A DNA stretch of 43,531 nt, from IMG/VR virus record IMGVR_UViG_3300033143_001731, positions 1-43,531 of that record. One strand, given 5' to 3'. Below, one piece after another: positions 1 to 7,738 of the stretch; positions within the stretch are counted from its first letter, which is position 1, and every line of letters begins with the position of its first letter. The position numbers and the translations under genes were made by a program. Under the pieces are notes generated by a model. That model was given only the letters and a program-made list of their open reading frames with translations. It did no database searches and was not told the origin of the DNA. The DNA is from a virus.

Positions 1-21
1 TGAAACTGTTCTAAAAATATT

Positions 22-270
22 ATGAAACAAACACGATTGATTTCTTTTATTGAAGCCGTTGCAAATGTTATTATCGGATATTGTGTGGCTTTATGTTCGC
101 AGTTGATTATTTTTCCATTCGTCGGAATAAATGTTTCACTGAATACAAATTTCATAATCGGATTCTGGTTCACACTTGTCAGCTTAATCCGCAGTTATAT
201 CATCCGGCGTTGGTTTGAAACAAGACTGCATGTAATTGCTTTAAGAATAACAAGAAAAAGGAACATATGA
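22..270 (+). CDS. DUF7220-like small membrane protein
   Basis: An 82-residue protein with two hydrophobic segments (about residues 11-34 and 42-61) and a basic C-terminal tail, so probably an inner-membrane protein with two spans. The order of an FIEA..ANV..GY start, a central FPF turn and a SLIRSYIIRR end is the layout I know for the DUF7220 family of small phage and prophage membrane proteins. The function of that family is unknown. The start is the first ATG after an AT-rich 21-nt leader. Its stop overlaps the next gene by 4 nt (ATGA), implying translational coupling. Confidence 0.75.
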   Translation: MKQTRLISFIEAVANVIIGYCVALCSQLIIFPFVGINVSLNTNFIIGFWFTLVSLIRSYIIRRWFETRLHVIALRITRKRNI

Positions 271-1109
271 CAGACACTAAAAAACCAAAAGGAAAAGCCC
301 CGTCAATGCAATTTTACTTGATGGACTGGATGCGTGATCTGTTAGAACATCCTCTTGAAATTGAAGGGGCGTGGGTGCGCATAATCTGCAAAATGTGGTG
401 GTCTGAACCCCTGCGGGGAATCCTTGAAAAAACGCCGGAACAATGGTGCAAAATCATCGGCGTTTCCGAAGATGATGTCATCAGAATTTTGACATATATT
501 AAAGACGAGAAAATAGGGGACGTCACAAATTTGTCACAAAATTGTCACGGCGATGTCACAGACTGTCACAAAAAAATCACGGTCATTAATCGGCGCATGT
601 ATAGAGAATCAAAAGCCAAAGAAAACGACAGGTTGCGTCAACAACGACAACGGGACAAAAGCAAACGTCACGGTGATAATCACACCGAAGTCACGACCCC
701 TTCTTCTTCTTCTTCTTCTTCTTCACCTTCAAAGAAGTTAAAAGAATCAGGAAAAACAAAAAGTTTTTCCGCCTTTTTTCAGGATCAATTCGATTCAATA
801 ATCGAACGATGTCAAACCATAAAATCACTTGAAAAGAAAAAAGATAAATTCAATCCCTTCCAATGGGTTCAATTTCATATCAAAGAAAACGCACATCCCC
901 GTGCAATAATGGAAACACTTGATGGACTGATTGATCACTGGGATTTGATTGATTCTGTCTGGTCATATGGCAACAATATAATTGACACAAAATCACAGAA
1001 CTATCATGAAGAAGATCACATCACGCAAAGTGCTGAATTTAAAAAGGATTTCACATCAAAGGAAATGACATCGTTAATGAAGAAAATGTTCGATAAGTTC
1101 GGAAAATAA
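267..1109 (+). CDS. Replication-organiser-like protein (DUF1376-type N-terminus)
   Basis: A 280-residue protein. Residues 12-90 (FYLMDWMRD, then EIEGAWVRII, then a helical stretch) look like the winged-helix N-terminus of DUF1376/phage replisome-organiser proteins, which bind the phage origin and help load helicase. The middle is basic and low-complexity (RLRQQRQRDKSKR, then a nine-Ser tract), followed by a helical C-terminal domain (about 165-280). The family assignment rests on overall pattern, not on catalytic residues. No other initiator is visible, so it is the best candidate for starting replication. The helicase lies 3.9 kb downstream. Confidence 0.55.
   Translation: MTDTKKPKGKAPSMQFYLMDWMRDLLEHPLEIEGAWVRIICKMWWSEPLRGILEKTPEQWCKIIGVSEDDVIRILTYIKDEKIGDVTNLSQNCHGDVTDCHKKITVINRRMYRESKAKENDRLRQQRQRDKSKRHGDNHTEVTTPSSSSSSSSPSKKLKESGKTKSFSAFFQDQFDSIIERCQTIKSLEKKKDKFNPFQWVQFHIKENAHPRAIMETLDGLIDHWDLIDSVWSYGNNIIDTKSQNYHEEDHITQSAEFKKDFTSKEMTSLMKKMFDKFGK
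701..724 (+). repeat. (TTC)8 microsatellite encoding poly-Ser
   Basis: Eight perfect tandem TTC triplets, read in the TCT frame as most of a nine-serine linker between the N- and C-terminal domains of the replication-organiser-like protein. Gain or loss of a unit would change linker length without a frameshift. Confidence 0.9.
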
Positions 1110-1151
1110 AGTGTGACAAAGTTTGAAATTAAATCAAAGGGGGCAAAGGCA

Positions 1152-1427
1152 ATGGAAGAAAAAAAACGAATCGGGAAATTTGAAGTCAGTCGGCAGATGG
1201 TTTTTGAAGAACCCGACAATGTCGCAAAAGTTTTTACGGAAATAAAATGTGTTCCAGTGCGGGCGGAATGTATGTTTGCACGGGATGTCATTGAATATAT
1301 CGCAATCAGTGAAAAGTTCGATAAAATCGGGACAGGTCAAGTTCCCCCAGAATATGCATTGACGATTCATCAGGATGACAAAGGGAACATCACGGGCGTT
1401 GATGCAACCAGACAGGAAGGGACTTGA
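1152..1427 (+). CDS. Hypothetical protein
   Basis: A 91-residue soluble protein beginning MEEKKRIGKFEVSR. I chose the ATG at 1152 because AAAGGGGG lies about 9 nt upstream; an in-frame GTG at 1113 would add 13 residues but lacks such a site. No motif recognised. The DNA does not predict membrane segments or Cys pairs. It sits in a run of short overlapping early genes, and its stop overlaps an alternative TTG start of the next gene. Confidence 0.75.
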   Translation: MEEKKRIGKFEVSRQMVFEEPDNVAKVFTEIKCVPVRAECMFARDVIEYIAISEKFDKIGTGQVPPEYALTIHQDDKGNITGVDATRQEGT

Positions 1428-1429
1428 AG

Positions 1430-1654
1430 ATGTCAGATGACAAAAAGAAAGTTTTTCAAATGGTCAGGGGTGGTGAAAGTCCTGATGAATTTAAAGACGC
1501 ATTGCAGGGAATGCGGGATCAGTTCACTGACATGGTTGAATTTTTTAAAATCGATGCGCAGTATAAGAAGGCGAAATATGATGCATTTGTCGAAGAAGGA
1601 TTCACACCAGAACAGGCGTTGTTCCTGACAAAAGGCGCATTGATTGAACAATAA
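1430..1654 (+). CDS. Hypothetical protein
   Basis: A 74-residue, mostly helical and charged protein (MSDDKKKVFQMV...) ending FVEEGFTPEQALFLTKGALIEQ-like, a pattern (DAFV.EGFT.EQAL.L) that recurs in many small phage proteins of unknown function. The ATG at 1430 follows an AGGAAGGG ribosome site; an in-frame TTG at 1424 is the alternative. It shares the opening MSDDKKK with the 258-residue protein at 3446, which may be chance. Confidence 0.7.
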   Translation: MSDDKKKVFQMVRGGESPDEFKDALQGMRDQFTDMVEFFKIDAQYKKAKYDAFVEEGFTPEQALFLTKGALIEQ

Positions 1655-1669
1655 AAAAGGACTGAAACA

Positions 1670-1837
1670 ATGTCAAAGACTACACGGGCAGGAAAAGCAG
1701 GGAAACAACTGGGCGAATCAATCGTTGAAATGATCAACTTGATGTATCAGGACAACACTGCATTGCATTTTCTTGAAGCACTGGTGTGCGTCATAACAGA
1801 TGAAGCAGACAGGCGTCAGGAATTAAAAAAGGATTGA
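1670..1837 (+). CDS. Hypothetical small protein
   Basis: A 55-residue protein (MSKTTRAGKAGKQLGES...) with a basic N-terminus and a predicted helix around ALHFLEALVCVI. AAAAAAGG lies a few bases upstream, and the gene fits the gap between neighbours exactly. No family recognised. Confidence 0.6.
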   Translation: MSKTTRAGKAGKQLGESIVEMINLMYQDNTALHFLEALVCVITDEADRRQELKKD

Positions 1838-1840
1838 ACA

Positions 1841-1996
1841 ATGCCGACATGCGTTGTTTGTTTAGAATTATACGGGGCAGATGAAGACCTGTCACACTGT
1901 TGTGATGTGTGTGGACGATGTGGTTTTTGTGAACATTGTTCAAAACCGGAAAACCATGATTGTGAAAAGGAAATAAAAAATGGCATGGAAAATTGA
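1841..1996 (+). CDS. Cys-rich zinc-knuckle-like small protein
   Basis: A 51-residue protein with CVVC, CCDVC, CGFC and HC..C-type pairs (eight or more Cys plus two His), arranged like a small RING- or ZZ-type zinc site. Zinc binding is inferred from spacing only. It begins 3 nt after the previous stop and overlaps the next gene by 17 nt in another frame. Role unknown. Confidence 0.6.
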   Translation: MPTCVVCLELYGADEDLSHCCDVCGRCGFCEHCSKPENHDCEKEIKNGMEN

Positions 1997-2150
1997 AGGC
2001 ATTTCAGACGATTGCGAATTTGCACTGGATGAATGTGATGATCCCAGATGCAACCATCCTTCTGTCGTTATAAAGACACGGACTGAACAGTGGATATTCC
2101 CGACGTGTTCAGAAGAAATCTGTCCGATCAAGGTGGAAAAAAATGAGTAG
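1980..2150 (+). CDS. Small Cys-containing hypothetical protein
   Basis: A 56-residue protein with a cluster of Cys (C..ALDEC, DPRCNHP, PTCSEEICPI) that could bind a metal. The ribosome site AAAAGGAAAT lies inside the upstream gene, whose end it overlaps by 17 nt. No family recognised. Confidence 0.55.
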   Translation: MAWKIEGISDDCEFALDECDDPRCNHPSVVIKTRTEQWIFPTCSEEICPIKVEKNE

Positions 2151-2217
2151 TTCACAAATTTTCGTGTTTCTTATTTTAGCGGGATATGCTTGTTTTTTCA
2201 TTTGGGCTTTTAATTAA
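2143..2217 (+). CDS. Tiny single-span membrane peptide
   Basis: A 24-residue peptide that is nearly all hydrophobic (IFVFLILAGYACFFIWAF), so a single transmembrane helix. It overlaps the upstream gene by 8 nt and has AAGGTGG about 9 nt before the ATG. Being so short it could be a chance reading frame, but hydrophobicity and ribosome site argue for a real peptide. Confidence 0.4.
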   Translation: MSSSQIFVFLILAGYACFFIWAFN

Positions 2218-2218
2218 T

Positions 2219-2458
2219 ATGGACGCAACTGAAAAAAAGACTTGCAGTCTGTGTTATTATATGCGCATACTATTCCCCGTTGTTTGCAGTCATCCCGACG
2301 GGGATCACATCATCACCGATGTGAAGACTGAAACGTGTTCGGTTTTTGTTGAACGGTTTGAAAAAGAACCGTTCGGAAAAGTATCAAAGCGGACACCACG
2401 GATTCCACTGGAAGTTCAGATCAAGAAATGGAAAAGCAATGCACGAATCGCAAATTGA
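2219..2458 (+). CDS. Hypothetical protein with Cys pairs
   Basis: A 79-residue protein beginning MDATEKKTCSLCYYMR. Four Cys (CSLC, VCSH, TCS) suggest metal binding. The ATG at 2219 is the first after the membrane peptide; an upstream in-frame ATG at 2186 would start inside that gene and add a hydrophobic stretch. Neither has a strong ribosome site, so the start is uncertain. No family recognised. Confidence 0.55.
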   Translation: MDATEKKTCSLCYYMRILFPVVCSHPDGDHIITDVKTETCSVFVERFEKEPFGKVSKRTPRIPLEVQIKKWKSNARIAN

Positions 2459-2606
2459 ACAGGAAGAACTTGCAGATGAAATGTTGAAAGACGGTCACGT
2501 CCCTGAATGCATCAACCGTGTTGCGACATGGGGCGGGGATTGTTATTGTGAATATTTTGGTTTTAAAAAACCAGAAGGGGTCAAACGACATGCCGATGAA
2601 CTATGA
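2439..2606 (+). CDS. Hypothetical small protein
   Basis: A 55-residue acidic protein (MHESQIEQEELADEML...) with a CYCEYFGFKKP-like C-terminal half. It overlaps the previous gene by 20 nt and the next by 17 nt, in keeping with the tight packing here. The start is the ATG at 2439; longer versions would run through the neighbouring gene. No family recognised. Confidence 0.5.
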   Translation: MHESQIEQEELADEMLKDGHVPECINRVATWGGDCYCEYFGFKKPEGVKRHADEL

Positions 2607-2910
2607 ACTATATCCCGACAACTGGGAAGCTATTGCACGGGCAGTCAAAGAAGAAGCAGACTGGATGTGTGAATGTTGCGGGAAGCAGTGCAGAAGACCA
2701 GACGAAGCATTCGACACGCACAAACGAACCCTGACCGTGTCGCACAAAAATCATGTTGAATCTGACTGCCGTCCCGAAAATCTGACTGCAAGTTGTGCAC
2801 CGTGTCATTTGAAATATGACGCACAGCATCACGCCCGCAGTCGTGCAAAAAAGAAAACAGAACTGGAAAACAAGGATCAATTAATGTTATTTGATAAAAA
2901 AGGGAATTGA
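2590..2910 (+). CDS. HNH endonuclease-family protein
   Basis: A 106-residue protein with CECCGKQC in the N-terminal half, LTVSHKNHVESDCRPENL in the middle and CAPCHLKYD near the end. This is the HNH/beta-beta-alpha-metal layout: two Cys pairs hold a structural zinc and the His/Asn residues form the metal-dependent nuclease site. The ATG at 2590 follows AGAAGGGG. Such proteins nick or cut DNA during packaging or act as homing-type nucleases; here it lies among early genes rather than beside terminase, so its role is open. Confidence 0.75.
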   Translation: MPMNYELYPDNWEAIARAVKEEADWMCECCGKQCRRPDEAFDTHKRTLTVSHKNHVESDCRPENLTASCAPCHLKYDAQHHARSRAKKKTELENKDQLMLFDKKGN

Positions 2911-2912
2911 AA

Positions 2913-3449
2913 ATGACAGCATGGAAAAAACCAGAACCGTTTTTGAATAAAGAAGATATTAAAAAATATTATAGTGGCGACCGAATTCAATGTCTGGTGT
3001 GTGGAAAATGGTTCAAGTCTTTGGGTGTGCACCTGAACAAAACACACAACATGTCTATTGACGATTACAAAAAAATGTTCGGGTTGCCGTGGTCGATTGG
3101 ACTTTGCAGTTCAGAAACTGCGAAAAAATTTCAAAGAAATGCAAAGATGTTGCGGGAAAAGGGTTTTCTTTTGACAGGGATCATTTCGGAAGAACACGAA
3201 AAAAAAGTTCATAAAAAAGGTTCACGGCGAATCACACCCGCACACAGCAAAGACAGAAGTGATTTTTTTAAAAAACTTGGACTACAATGCAGATGCAAAC
3301 ATTTAGATTTGAAAGTGTGCAAACAATTAGAATCGGAAGGTTTGATTCATAAAGAAATAGGAAAATATTTCGGTGTCAGTCAGGGCACGATTTCCCGTTT
3401 TATGCGTGGCGGAAATAAATATCAACAACAGGAAGGGGGCACGGAATGA
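2913..3449 (+). CDS. Ros/MucR-type zinc-finger regulator with C-terminal HTH
   Basis: A 178-residue likely DNA-binding protein. CLVCGKWFKSLGVHLNKTH gives C-x2-C-x9-H-x4-H, followed by an SIDDYKKMFGLPW stretch, the signature of Ros/MucR transcription regulators. The C-terminus (HKEIGKYFGVSQGTISRFM) is a second helix-turn-helix of the Sigma70-region-4/Xre style. It is the only clear transcription factor in the window, so a candidate switch for early or late genes. The ATG at 2913 follows AAAAAAGGG; TTG at 2907 is an alternative. The stop overlaps the next start (ATGA). Confidence 0.75.
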   Translation: MTAWKKPEPFLNKEDIKKYYSGDRIQCLVCGKWFKSLGVHLNKTHNMSIDDYKKMFGLPWSIGLCSSETAKKFQRNAKMLREKGFLLTGIISEEHEKKVHKKGSRRITPAHSKDRSDFFKKLGLQCRCKHLDLKVCKQLESEGLIHKEIGKYFGVSQGTISRFMRGGNKYQQQEGGTE

Positions 3450-4222
3450 GTGATGACAAAAAGAAATTTTATTGCAAACGGGTCGATCTTGCAAAGCAGG
3501 AAAACTGCATCGATCTTCTGGACGACTGCGAATGTGTGTTTCAGGAAATGTGCGTTCACAAATCTGACAAACCCGTGGAACAGCCCGTGATCAAATCAAA
3601 GCCGAAGGAATATGACGTCGACATGGGTGATGCAGACATCACAACACGGGGTGTGAAAATTGTGATCACCGACCCCGAAGCATTGAAGGAAATCATCAGG
3701 GGAATCAGTGAAAAACAATCACTGACGATTGATCTTCCGTTTGCGGATTCGCCTGATGAAGTAGTCACGGCAGAACCAGACGATGAATTTTCACTTCTGG
3801 ATGTTGCAGCCGTCTTGAATCGGAAAAAATCAAACGTCATGGTCTTTGATGAAGAAAAAACCGTCTATGGACTTGACGTCGCACGCTATGCGGTGAACGA
3901 CGACGGTCTTCTGGTCTATATTTCAAAATGTATGAAAGCCGAAATCGATGCGGATGGTGGTTTCATTATTGATGACGGTGACTATTTCACCGACGGGAAA
4001 TTCGATAAGGCAAAATTCATCGACAGATATCCCAGTGCGGAAAAGTCTGGTGCGTGCATGAAGTTGTTTGAAGTTATCGAAGAACCGGACATGACCCTGT
4101 ATGCGGAAATCAAAGAACTGTTGGAACGTGACGGGTTTTTGTTGGATGTAGAACTTGAATTCGTAAAAAGAATGCTTCCTAAAATCAAAAAACTTTTCAT
4201 CAAGGTAAATCATGACGGATGA
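3446..4222 (+). CDS. Hypothetical acidic protein with N-terminal Cys cluster
   Basis: A 258-residue acidic protein that I do not recognise. Residues 10-37 contain five Cys (C, C, CEC, C) that could hold a zinc or iron site. The remainder alternates predicted strand and helix with no membrane segment. It begins with AAGGGGGCAC as its ribosome site and overlaps the MucR-like gene by 4 nt and the next gene by 11 nt. Function cannot be assigned. Confidence 0.75.
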   Translation: MSDDKKKFYCKRVDLAKQENCIDLLDDCECVFQEMCVHKSDKPVEQPVIKSKPKEYDVDMGDADITTRGVKIVITDPEALKEIIRGISEKQSLTIDLPFADSPDEVVTAEPDDEFSLLDVAAVLNRKKSNVMVFDEEKTVYGLDVARYAVNDDGLLVYISKCMKAEIDADGGFIIDDGDYFTDGKFDKAKFIDRYPSAEKSGACMKLFEVIEEPDMTLYAEIKELLERDGFLLDVELEFVKRMLPKIKKLFIKVNHDG

Positions 4223-4415
4223 CACAGTTGATATTGACGTGAAGGTATTTGCAAAGACAAATGATGCGTTGTTCGTGTCTGATACTGGGAACAAGGCAGA
4301 CGCAGAATGGATTCCCAGATCACAGATCGAAGACTGTCCCGCCGTCGTTTTTATTGGGGAAGAAATCGAAATCACAATCCCCGTCTGGATCGCAATGGAA
4401 AAAGGATTTGTATGA
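4212..4415 (+). CDS. Conserved small phage protein (unknown function)
   Basis: A 67-residue, probably all-beta protein. The order VKVFAKTNDALFV, EWIPRSQIED and ITIPVWIAMEKGFV is one I know from a widespread group of small phage proteins often found near recombination or single-strand-annealing genes; no biochemical role is established. It overlaps the upstream gene by 11 nt and ends in the next start region. Confidence 0.7.
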   Translation: MTDDTVDIDVKVFAKTNDALFVSDTGNKADAEWIPRSQIEDCPAVVFIGEEIEITIPVWIAMEKGFV

Positions 4416-4663
4416 TGAATACACGACGACAACGGGCGCAGACGCTGAATCACAAAGAACGAGTGACGATAATTCTGCAACGACACGTCAGGGATGAACT
4501 GTCAGGGTTTAAGGGGCGCAGGGTTGACGATAGGTTGAAAAACGACATTTATGACACACTGTGCAGAATATGTGACGAATATATTGACATGGTCATTCCC
4601 GACTTTGAAACCATTGTGACGGTGCGGGGATCACATGTGCACGTTCAGGTTGTCGAACGATGA
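4415..4663 (+). CDS. Hypothetical basic protein
   Basis: An 82-residue basic protein (MNTRRQRAQTLNHKER...), helical at the N-terminus and ending in a probable beta hairpin (TVRGSHVHVQVV). Two adjacent ATG codons (4412 and 4415) are both possible; AAAAAGGA lies just upstream. Its stop overlaps the next start by 4 nt. No family recognised. Confidence 0.65.
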   Translation: MNTRRQRAQTLNHKERVTIILQRHVRDELSGFKGRRVDDRLKNDIYDTLCRICDEYIDMVIPDFETIVTVRGSHVHVQVVER

Positions 4664-4818
4664 ATATTTCCAAAATAAGATATATTTGCACCTGTCCTTT
4701 TTGCAAACATGAAATATTGACAGATAGCGTTCGAATTGTATTCTTAAAAAAAGATAATTATTTTTGTGATCAGTGCGGATGCATAAAATTTAATGATTTT
4801 GAAATAATTGGAATATGA
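4660..4818 (+). CDS. Zinc-ribbon small protein
   Basis: A 52-residue protein with CTCPFC and CDQCGC separated by about 20 residues, the spacing of a zinc ribbon. It is more AT-rich than its neighbours. ATGA overlap with the upstream gene. Likely a protein- or nucleic-acid-binding accessory factor; the role is unknown. Confidence 0.6.
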   Translation: MNISKIRYICTCPFCKHEILTDSVRIVFLKKDNYFCDQCGCIKFNDFEIIGI

Positions 4819-4828
4819 AGGGGGCACA

Positions 4829-4972
4829 ATGACACAACCAGAATGTCCGAACGGATTCAAGTTTGCGGAAGACTTTGACGAAGACGAAAAATGCAATGAA
4901 TGCGCAAATGAAAATGAACCATTATATGCACAATGCGGTGACGCATGGGAAGACCTGAACCGAACTGAATGA
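4829..4972 (+). CDS. Acidic Cys-containing small protein
   Basis: A 47-residue, highly acidic protein with four Cys (PEC, CNEC, QCGD). It has the phage's characteristic ribosome site AAGGGGGCAC 1 nt before the ATG and overlaps the helicase start by 4 nt, so it is translated with it. Acidic net charge could suggest a DNA-mimic or an adaptor, but that is only inference. Confidence 0.6.
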   Translation: MTQPECPNGFKFAEDFDEDEKCNECANENEPLYAQCGDAWEDLNRTE

Positions 4973-6633
4973 AAAGAAAACTGCAAATAGATTTTGAAGA
5001 AGTGATCGACGGCATCATTGCGGGATCATCCGTTCGAAAGATCATCATCAAGGGAACTGCGGGTGCAGGAAAATCCGCAATCCCGATTATCGCAGGAAAA
5101 CTGAAAACCGCAGGAATCGTCGATGCATTATTGTGGACTGTTCCCAGACGATCATTGCAGTCGCAGGGCGAATCAAATTTTCAAGACCCGTTCTTCCGTG
5201 AAATGTTCAATCATCAGTTGCAGATCAGATCATCCACGAATGAACCTGATCCCTGTCGTGGACTGGACGGATTCATCACAACACATCAGGCAATCGGAAT
5301 CGACAAAGCGGGTCTGACACTTTCGGAAATCAAGTCAAAAAAATATGCGCTTGTCATTGATGAATTTCATCACTTCGAATTCATGGGGACATGGTTTGAA
5401 GCATTCAAAGATATAATCGAGCACGCACACGTCCTGATCCTGATGACGGGCACACTGGAACGTGGTGACGGAAAACAAATTGCGTGGTGTCCATATCGTG
5501 CAATCGGAAAACAGCTTGAACCCGATCTGACCCAGACCGACGACACGGTCGTGATCGAATACACACGACAAGATGCACTGCGTGATCATGCAATTCTGCC
5601 GTTGAAATTTCGATTTCATGATGGTTCTGCGACGTGGTTGAACGATATGGGGAAGAAAATTTCAGTCAGTAAACTGTCAAGGGCGAACCCGAAGAACGCA
5701 AGTCCCGCAATCTGGACGGCATTGTCGACCGAATTTGCGATTGAACTGATCGACATGACGATGGATCACTGGCAGAAATACAAACGGTTCAACAGGCGTT
5801 CGAAAATTCTGTTCGTGACGGCAGGGATTAAGCACGCAAAACGTGCACTGGCATATCTGAACCGAATGAACTGCGGTGCGGAACTGGCAACGTCCCATGA
5901 ATCCGCCGAAGCAGTCGACGCAATCAATCGTTTCAAATACGGGGACACTGACATTCTGGTGACGATTGCAATGGCATATGAAGGACTTGACGTGCCCTGC
6001 GCAACGCACATCGGATGTCTGACACACATCAGATCGAATCCGTGGATCGAACAGATGGTCGCCCGTGTTGTTCGAATTGATTATGGCAGTCCGTTACAGT
6101 ATGAACAGCAGTTCGGATATATCTTTGCACCTGATGATCCCAGAATGCGCATGATCGTCGAACGCATCAAGTCCGAACAACTTGCAGTCGCAAAGGAATA
6201 TCGACCGCCGGAACAAACGGAAATGTTCGGGGAACAGAAGGATGACGATGATCAGGAATTCGACAATCCGTTCAGCATCGTTCCACTGCAATCATCCTTG
6301 ACAGGGAACAGGCGTGAAACACTTGCGCACGGAAGCGGACATCAGGGAATTTTGACACCGTCTGCAACCCGCATCAAGACGCCTTCGGAAATCGAAAAGG
6401 GAATCAGGGATCAGGTTGATCATCATGTGAAGTTGTTCTGTTTTAAGAACCGACATCGACATCAACGTATCAATGCGGAAATCAAATCATATTTCGGGAA
6501 GGCACGTTCGGACATGACCGTGTCTGAACTGGGGCGTTGCCTTGCGCACGTTCAAAGAAATTATCGGATCGATCGGATCAGGGGCACAGGTCGTCCACGG
6601 GTATCAACGAAGGTGACAGAATTCAGGGGGTGA
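4969..6633 (+). CDS. DEAD/DEAH-type superfamily 2 helicase
   Basis: A 554-residue ATP-dependent helicase. Motifs run in order: Walker A GTAGAGKS (29-36), motif II DEFH (131-134), motif III MTGT (159-162), motif IV/V region GDTDILVTIAMAYEGLD (about 325-341) and an arginine-finger motif QMVARVVR (362-369). Phage SF2 helicases of this kind remodel branched DNA or assist replication. The C-terminal 150 residues after motif VI are charged and unassigned. The neighbours (MT-A70 methyltransferase, RusA-like resolvase) fit a DNA-metabolism operon. Its ATG overlaps the upstream gene by 4 nt. Confidence 0.9.
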   Translation: MKRKLQIDFEEVIDGIIAGSSVRKIIIKGTAGAGKSAIPIIAGKLKTAGIVDALLWTVPRRSLQSQGESNFQDPFFREMFNHQLQIRSSTNEPDPCRGLDGFITTHQAIGIDKAGLTLSEIKSKKYALVIDEFHHFEFMGTWFEAFKDIIEHAHVLILMTGTLERGDGKQIAWCPYRAIGKQLEPDLTQTDDTVVIEYTRQDALRDHAILPLKFRFHDGSATWLNDMGKKISVSKLSRANPKNASPAIWTALSTEFAIELIDMTMDHWQKYKRFNRRSKILFVTAGIKHAKRALAYLNRMNCGAELATSHESAEAVDAINRFKYGDTDILVTIAMAYEGLDVPCATHIGCLTHIRSNPWIEQMVARVVRIDYGSPLQYEQQFGYIFAPDDPRMRMIVERIKSEQLAVAKEYRPPEQTEMFGEQKDDDDQEFDNPFSIVPLQSSLTGNRRETLAHGSGHQGILTPSATRIKTPSEIEKGIRDQVDHHVKLFCFKNRHRHQRINAEIKSYFGKARSDMTVSELGRCLAHVQRNYRIDRIRGTGRPRVSTKVTEFRG

Positions 6634-6638
6634 AAAAA

Positions 6639-7196
6639 ATGGAAGTGTTTTCAAATAAAAAATATCATATTATTTATGCAGACCCGCCGTGGAAGTTTGG
6701 TTCAAAATCATATCAAGATGGAAATAGAAAAATGCTTGATCTTAAAAAAACACAATACAACACAATGGGGGTGTCTGAATTGAAAAAACTTCCTGTTGAT
6801 AAAATTACACACAAAGACTGTATCTGTTTTATGTGGGTGACAGATAGTCACTTGAAAGAAGGAATCGAAGTTCTGGAATCATGGGGTTTCAAATATAAAA
6901 CAATAGGATTCAACTGGATTAAAAAATACAAAACTGGAAGTTTTTGTGTTAATTTTGCACCGTGGACATTGAAGTCATGGGAAATTTGTCTGATTGGAAT
7001 TAGGGGAACAATGGGAAAATATAAAATATCAAATAGTGTTAAGGGACTTTTGATTGAATTGCGAACAACACACAGCAAAAAACCAGACGAAACAAGAAAA
7101 AGAATCGAAAAATTATTCGGTGATTTGCCAAAAATAGAATTGTTCGCAAGACAAACAGCAGACGGATGGGATTCATGGGGGGATGAAATAAGGTGA
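6639..7196 (+). CDS. MT-A70-family DNA adenine-N6 methyltransferase
   Basis: A 185-residue methyltransferase. DPPW at residues 15-18 is the catalytic motif of MT-A70 enzymes, which transfer methyl from S-adenosylmethionine to N6 of adenine; KSWEICLIGIRG and a C-terminal SKKPDE...IELFAR...GWDSWG are also typical of the phage DNA form. The ATG at 6639 has AGGGGG 5-8 nt upstream; a GTG at 6630 is less likely. It probably marks the phage DNA, perhaps against host restriction. The target sequence cannot be read from the gene. Its base use is more AT-rich than the helicase. Confidence 0.88.
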   Translation: MEVFSNKKYHIIYADPPWKFGSKSYQDGNRKMLDLKKTQYNTMGVSELKKLPVDKITHKDCICFMWVTDSHLKEGIEVLESWGFKYKTIGFNWIKKYKTGSFCVNFAPWTLKSWEICLIGIRGTMGKYKISNSVKGLLIELRTTHSKKPDETRKRIEKLFGDLPKIELFARQTADGWDSWGDEIR

Positions 7197-7276
7197 ACCC
7201 GATGGAAGTCAGTGAAACATATTTTGAAACGAAACTGGGAAAAATGAACAACTGAAATCGTGTTGAAGGAATCAAA

Positions 7277-7738
7277 ATGAAACATGAATTTTTCATCAAC
7301 GGCAAACTGCCCGACCTGAACGACATCATTGAAGCGTCGAAGGTGTTGTTCGGGAAGGGGAAGAAACGCCCGTCGACATATTCAAAAATGAAAAAAGAAT
7401 GGACGACTGCGGTTGTGCGGATCATCCGTGAACACAATCTTCCGAAGATGGAACGGATCAGTGTGTCGTTCGTTTTTATTGAACCGAACATGAAACGTGA
7501 CTTTGACAATATCGATGCGGGAAAAAAATTCATACTTGATGCACTGGTTGCATCTGGGGTGATCAAAGACGACAACTGGAAACACATCGTCCCGCCGTTC
7601 GTGATTGATTTTGCAGTCAGTAAAGATCACGAAGGGGTGTGCGTGATCATCGACGACGAACCAGACTTGCAAAAACTAGTCGGACGGTGTATGCTGTGCG
7701 ACAACAAATCAAAACGGGGGCACGAATCAAATGAGTGA
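7277..7738 (+). CDS. rusA: RusA-like Holliday-junction resolvase
   Basis: A 153-residue protein. The motif FIEPNMKRDFDNID (68-80) with K83/K84 and D98/D99 matches RusA, in which two Asp in D-x-D-N, a Lys and a later Asp form the metal-dependent active site that cuts four-way junctions. PSTYSKMKKEW near the N-terminus is also characteristic. It would resolve recombination or replication intermediates before packaging. Ribosome site GAAGGAA lies before the ATG. It overlaps the next gene by 8 nt. Confidence 0.85.
   Translation: MKHEFFINGKLPDLNDIIEASKVLFGKGKKRPSTYSKMKKEWTTAVVRIIREHNLPKMERISVSFVFIEPNMKRDFDNIDAGKKFILDALVASGVIKDDNWKHIVPPFVIDFAVSKDHEGVCVIIDDEPDLQKLVGRCMLCDNKSKRGHESNE

Noticed and set aside
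2241-2262. Promoter-like TTGCAG...TGTTATTATA inside a small gene
   Set aside because: It resembles the 11046 promoter, but the spacing is too short and it is fully explained by coding sequence (TCSLCYYM).
3923-4486. 187-codon open frame on the - strand
   Set aside because: Antisense to several overlapping + genes with good ribosome sites; no family features.
7202-7255. 17-codon frame (MEVSETYFETK...) between the methyltransferase and resolvase genes
   Set aside because: Too short, and no convincing ribosome site or conservation argument; the 80-nt gap is otherwise empty.
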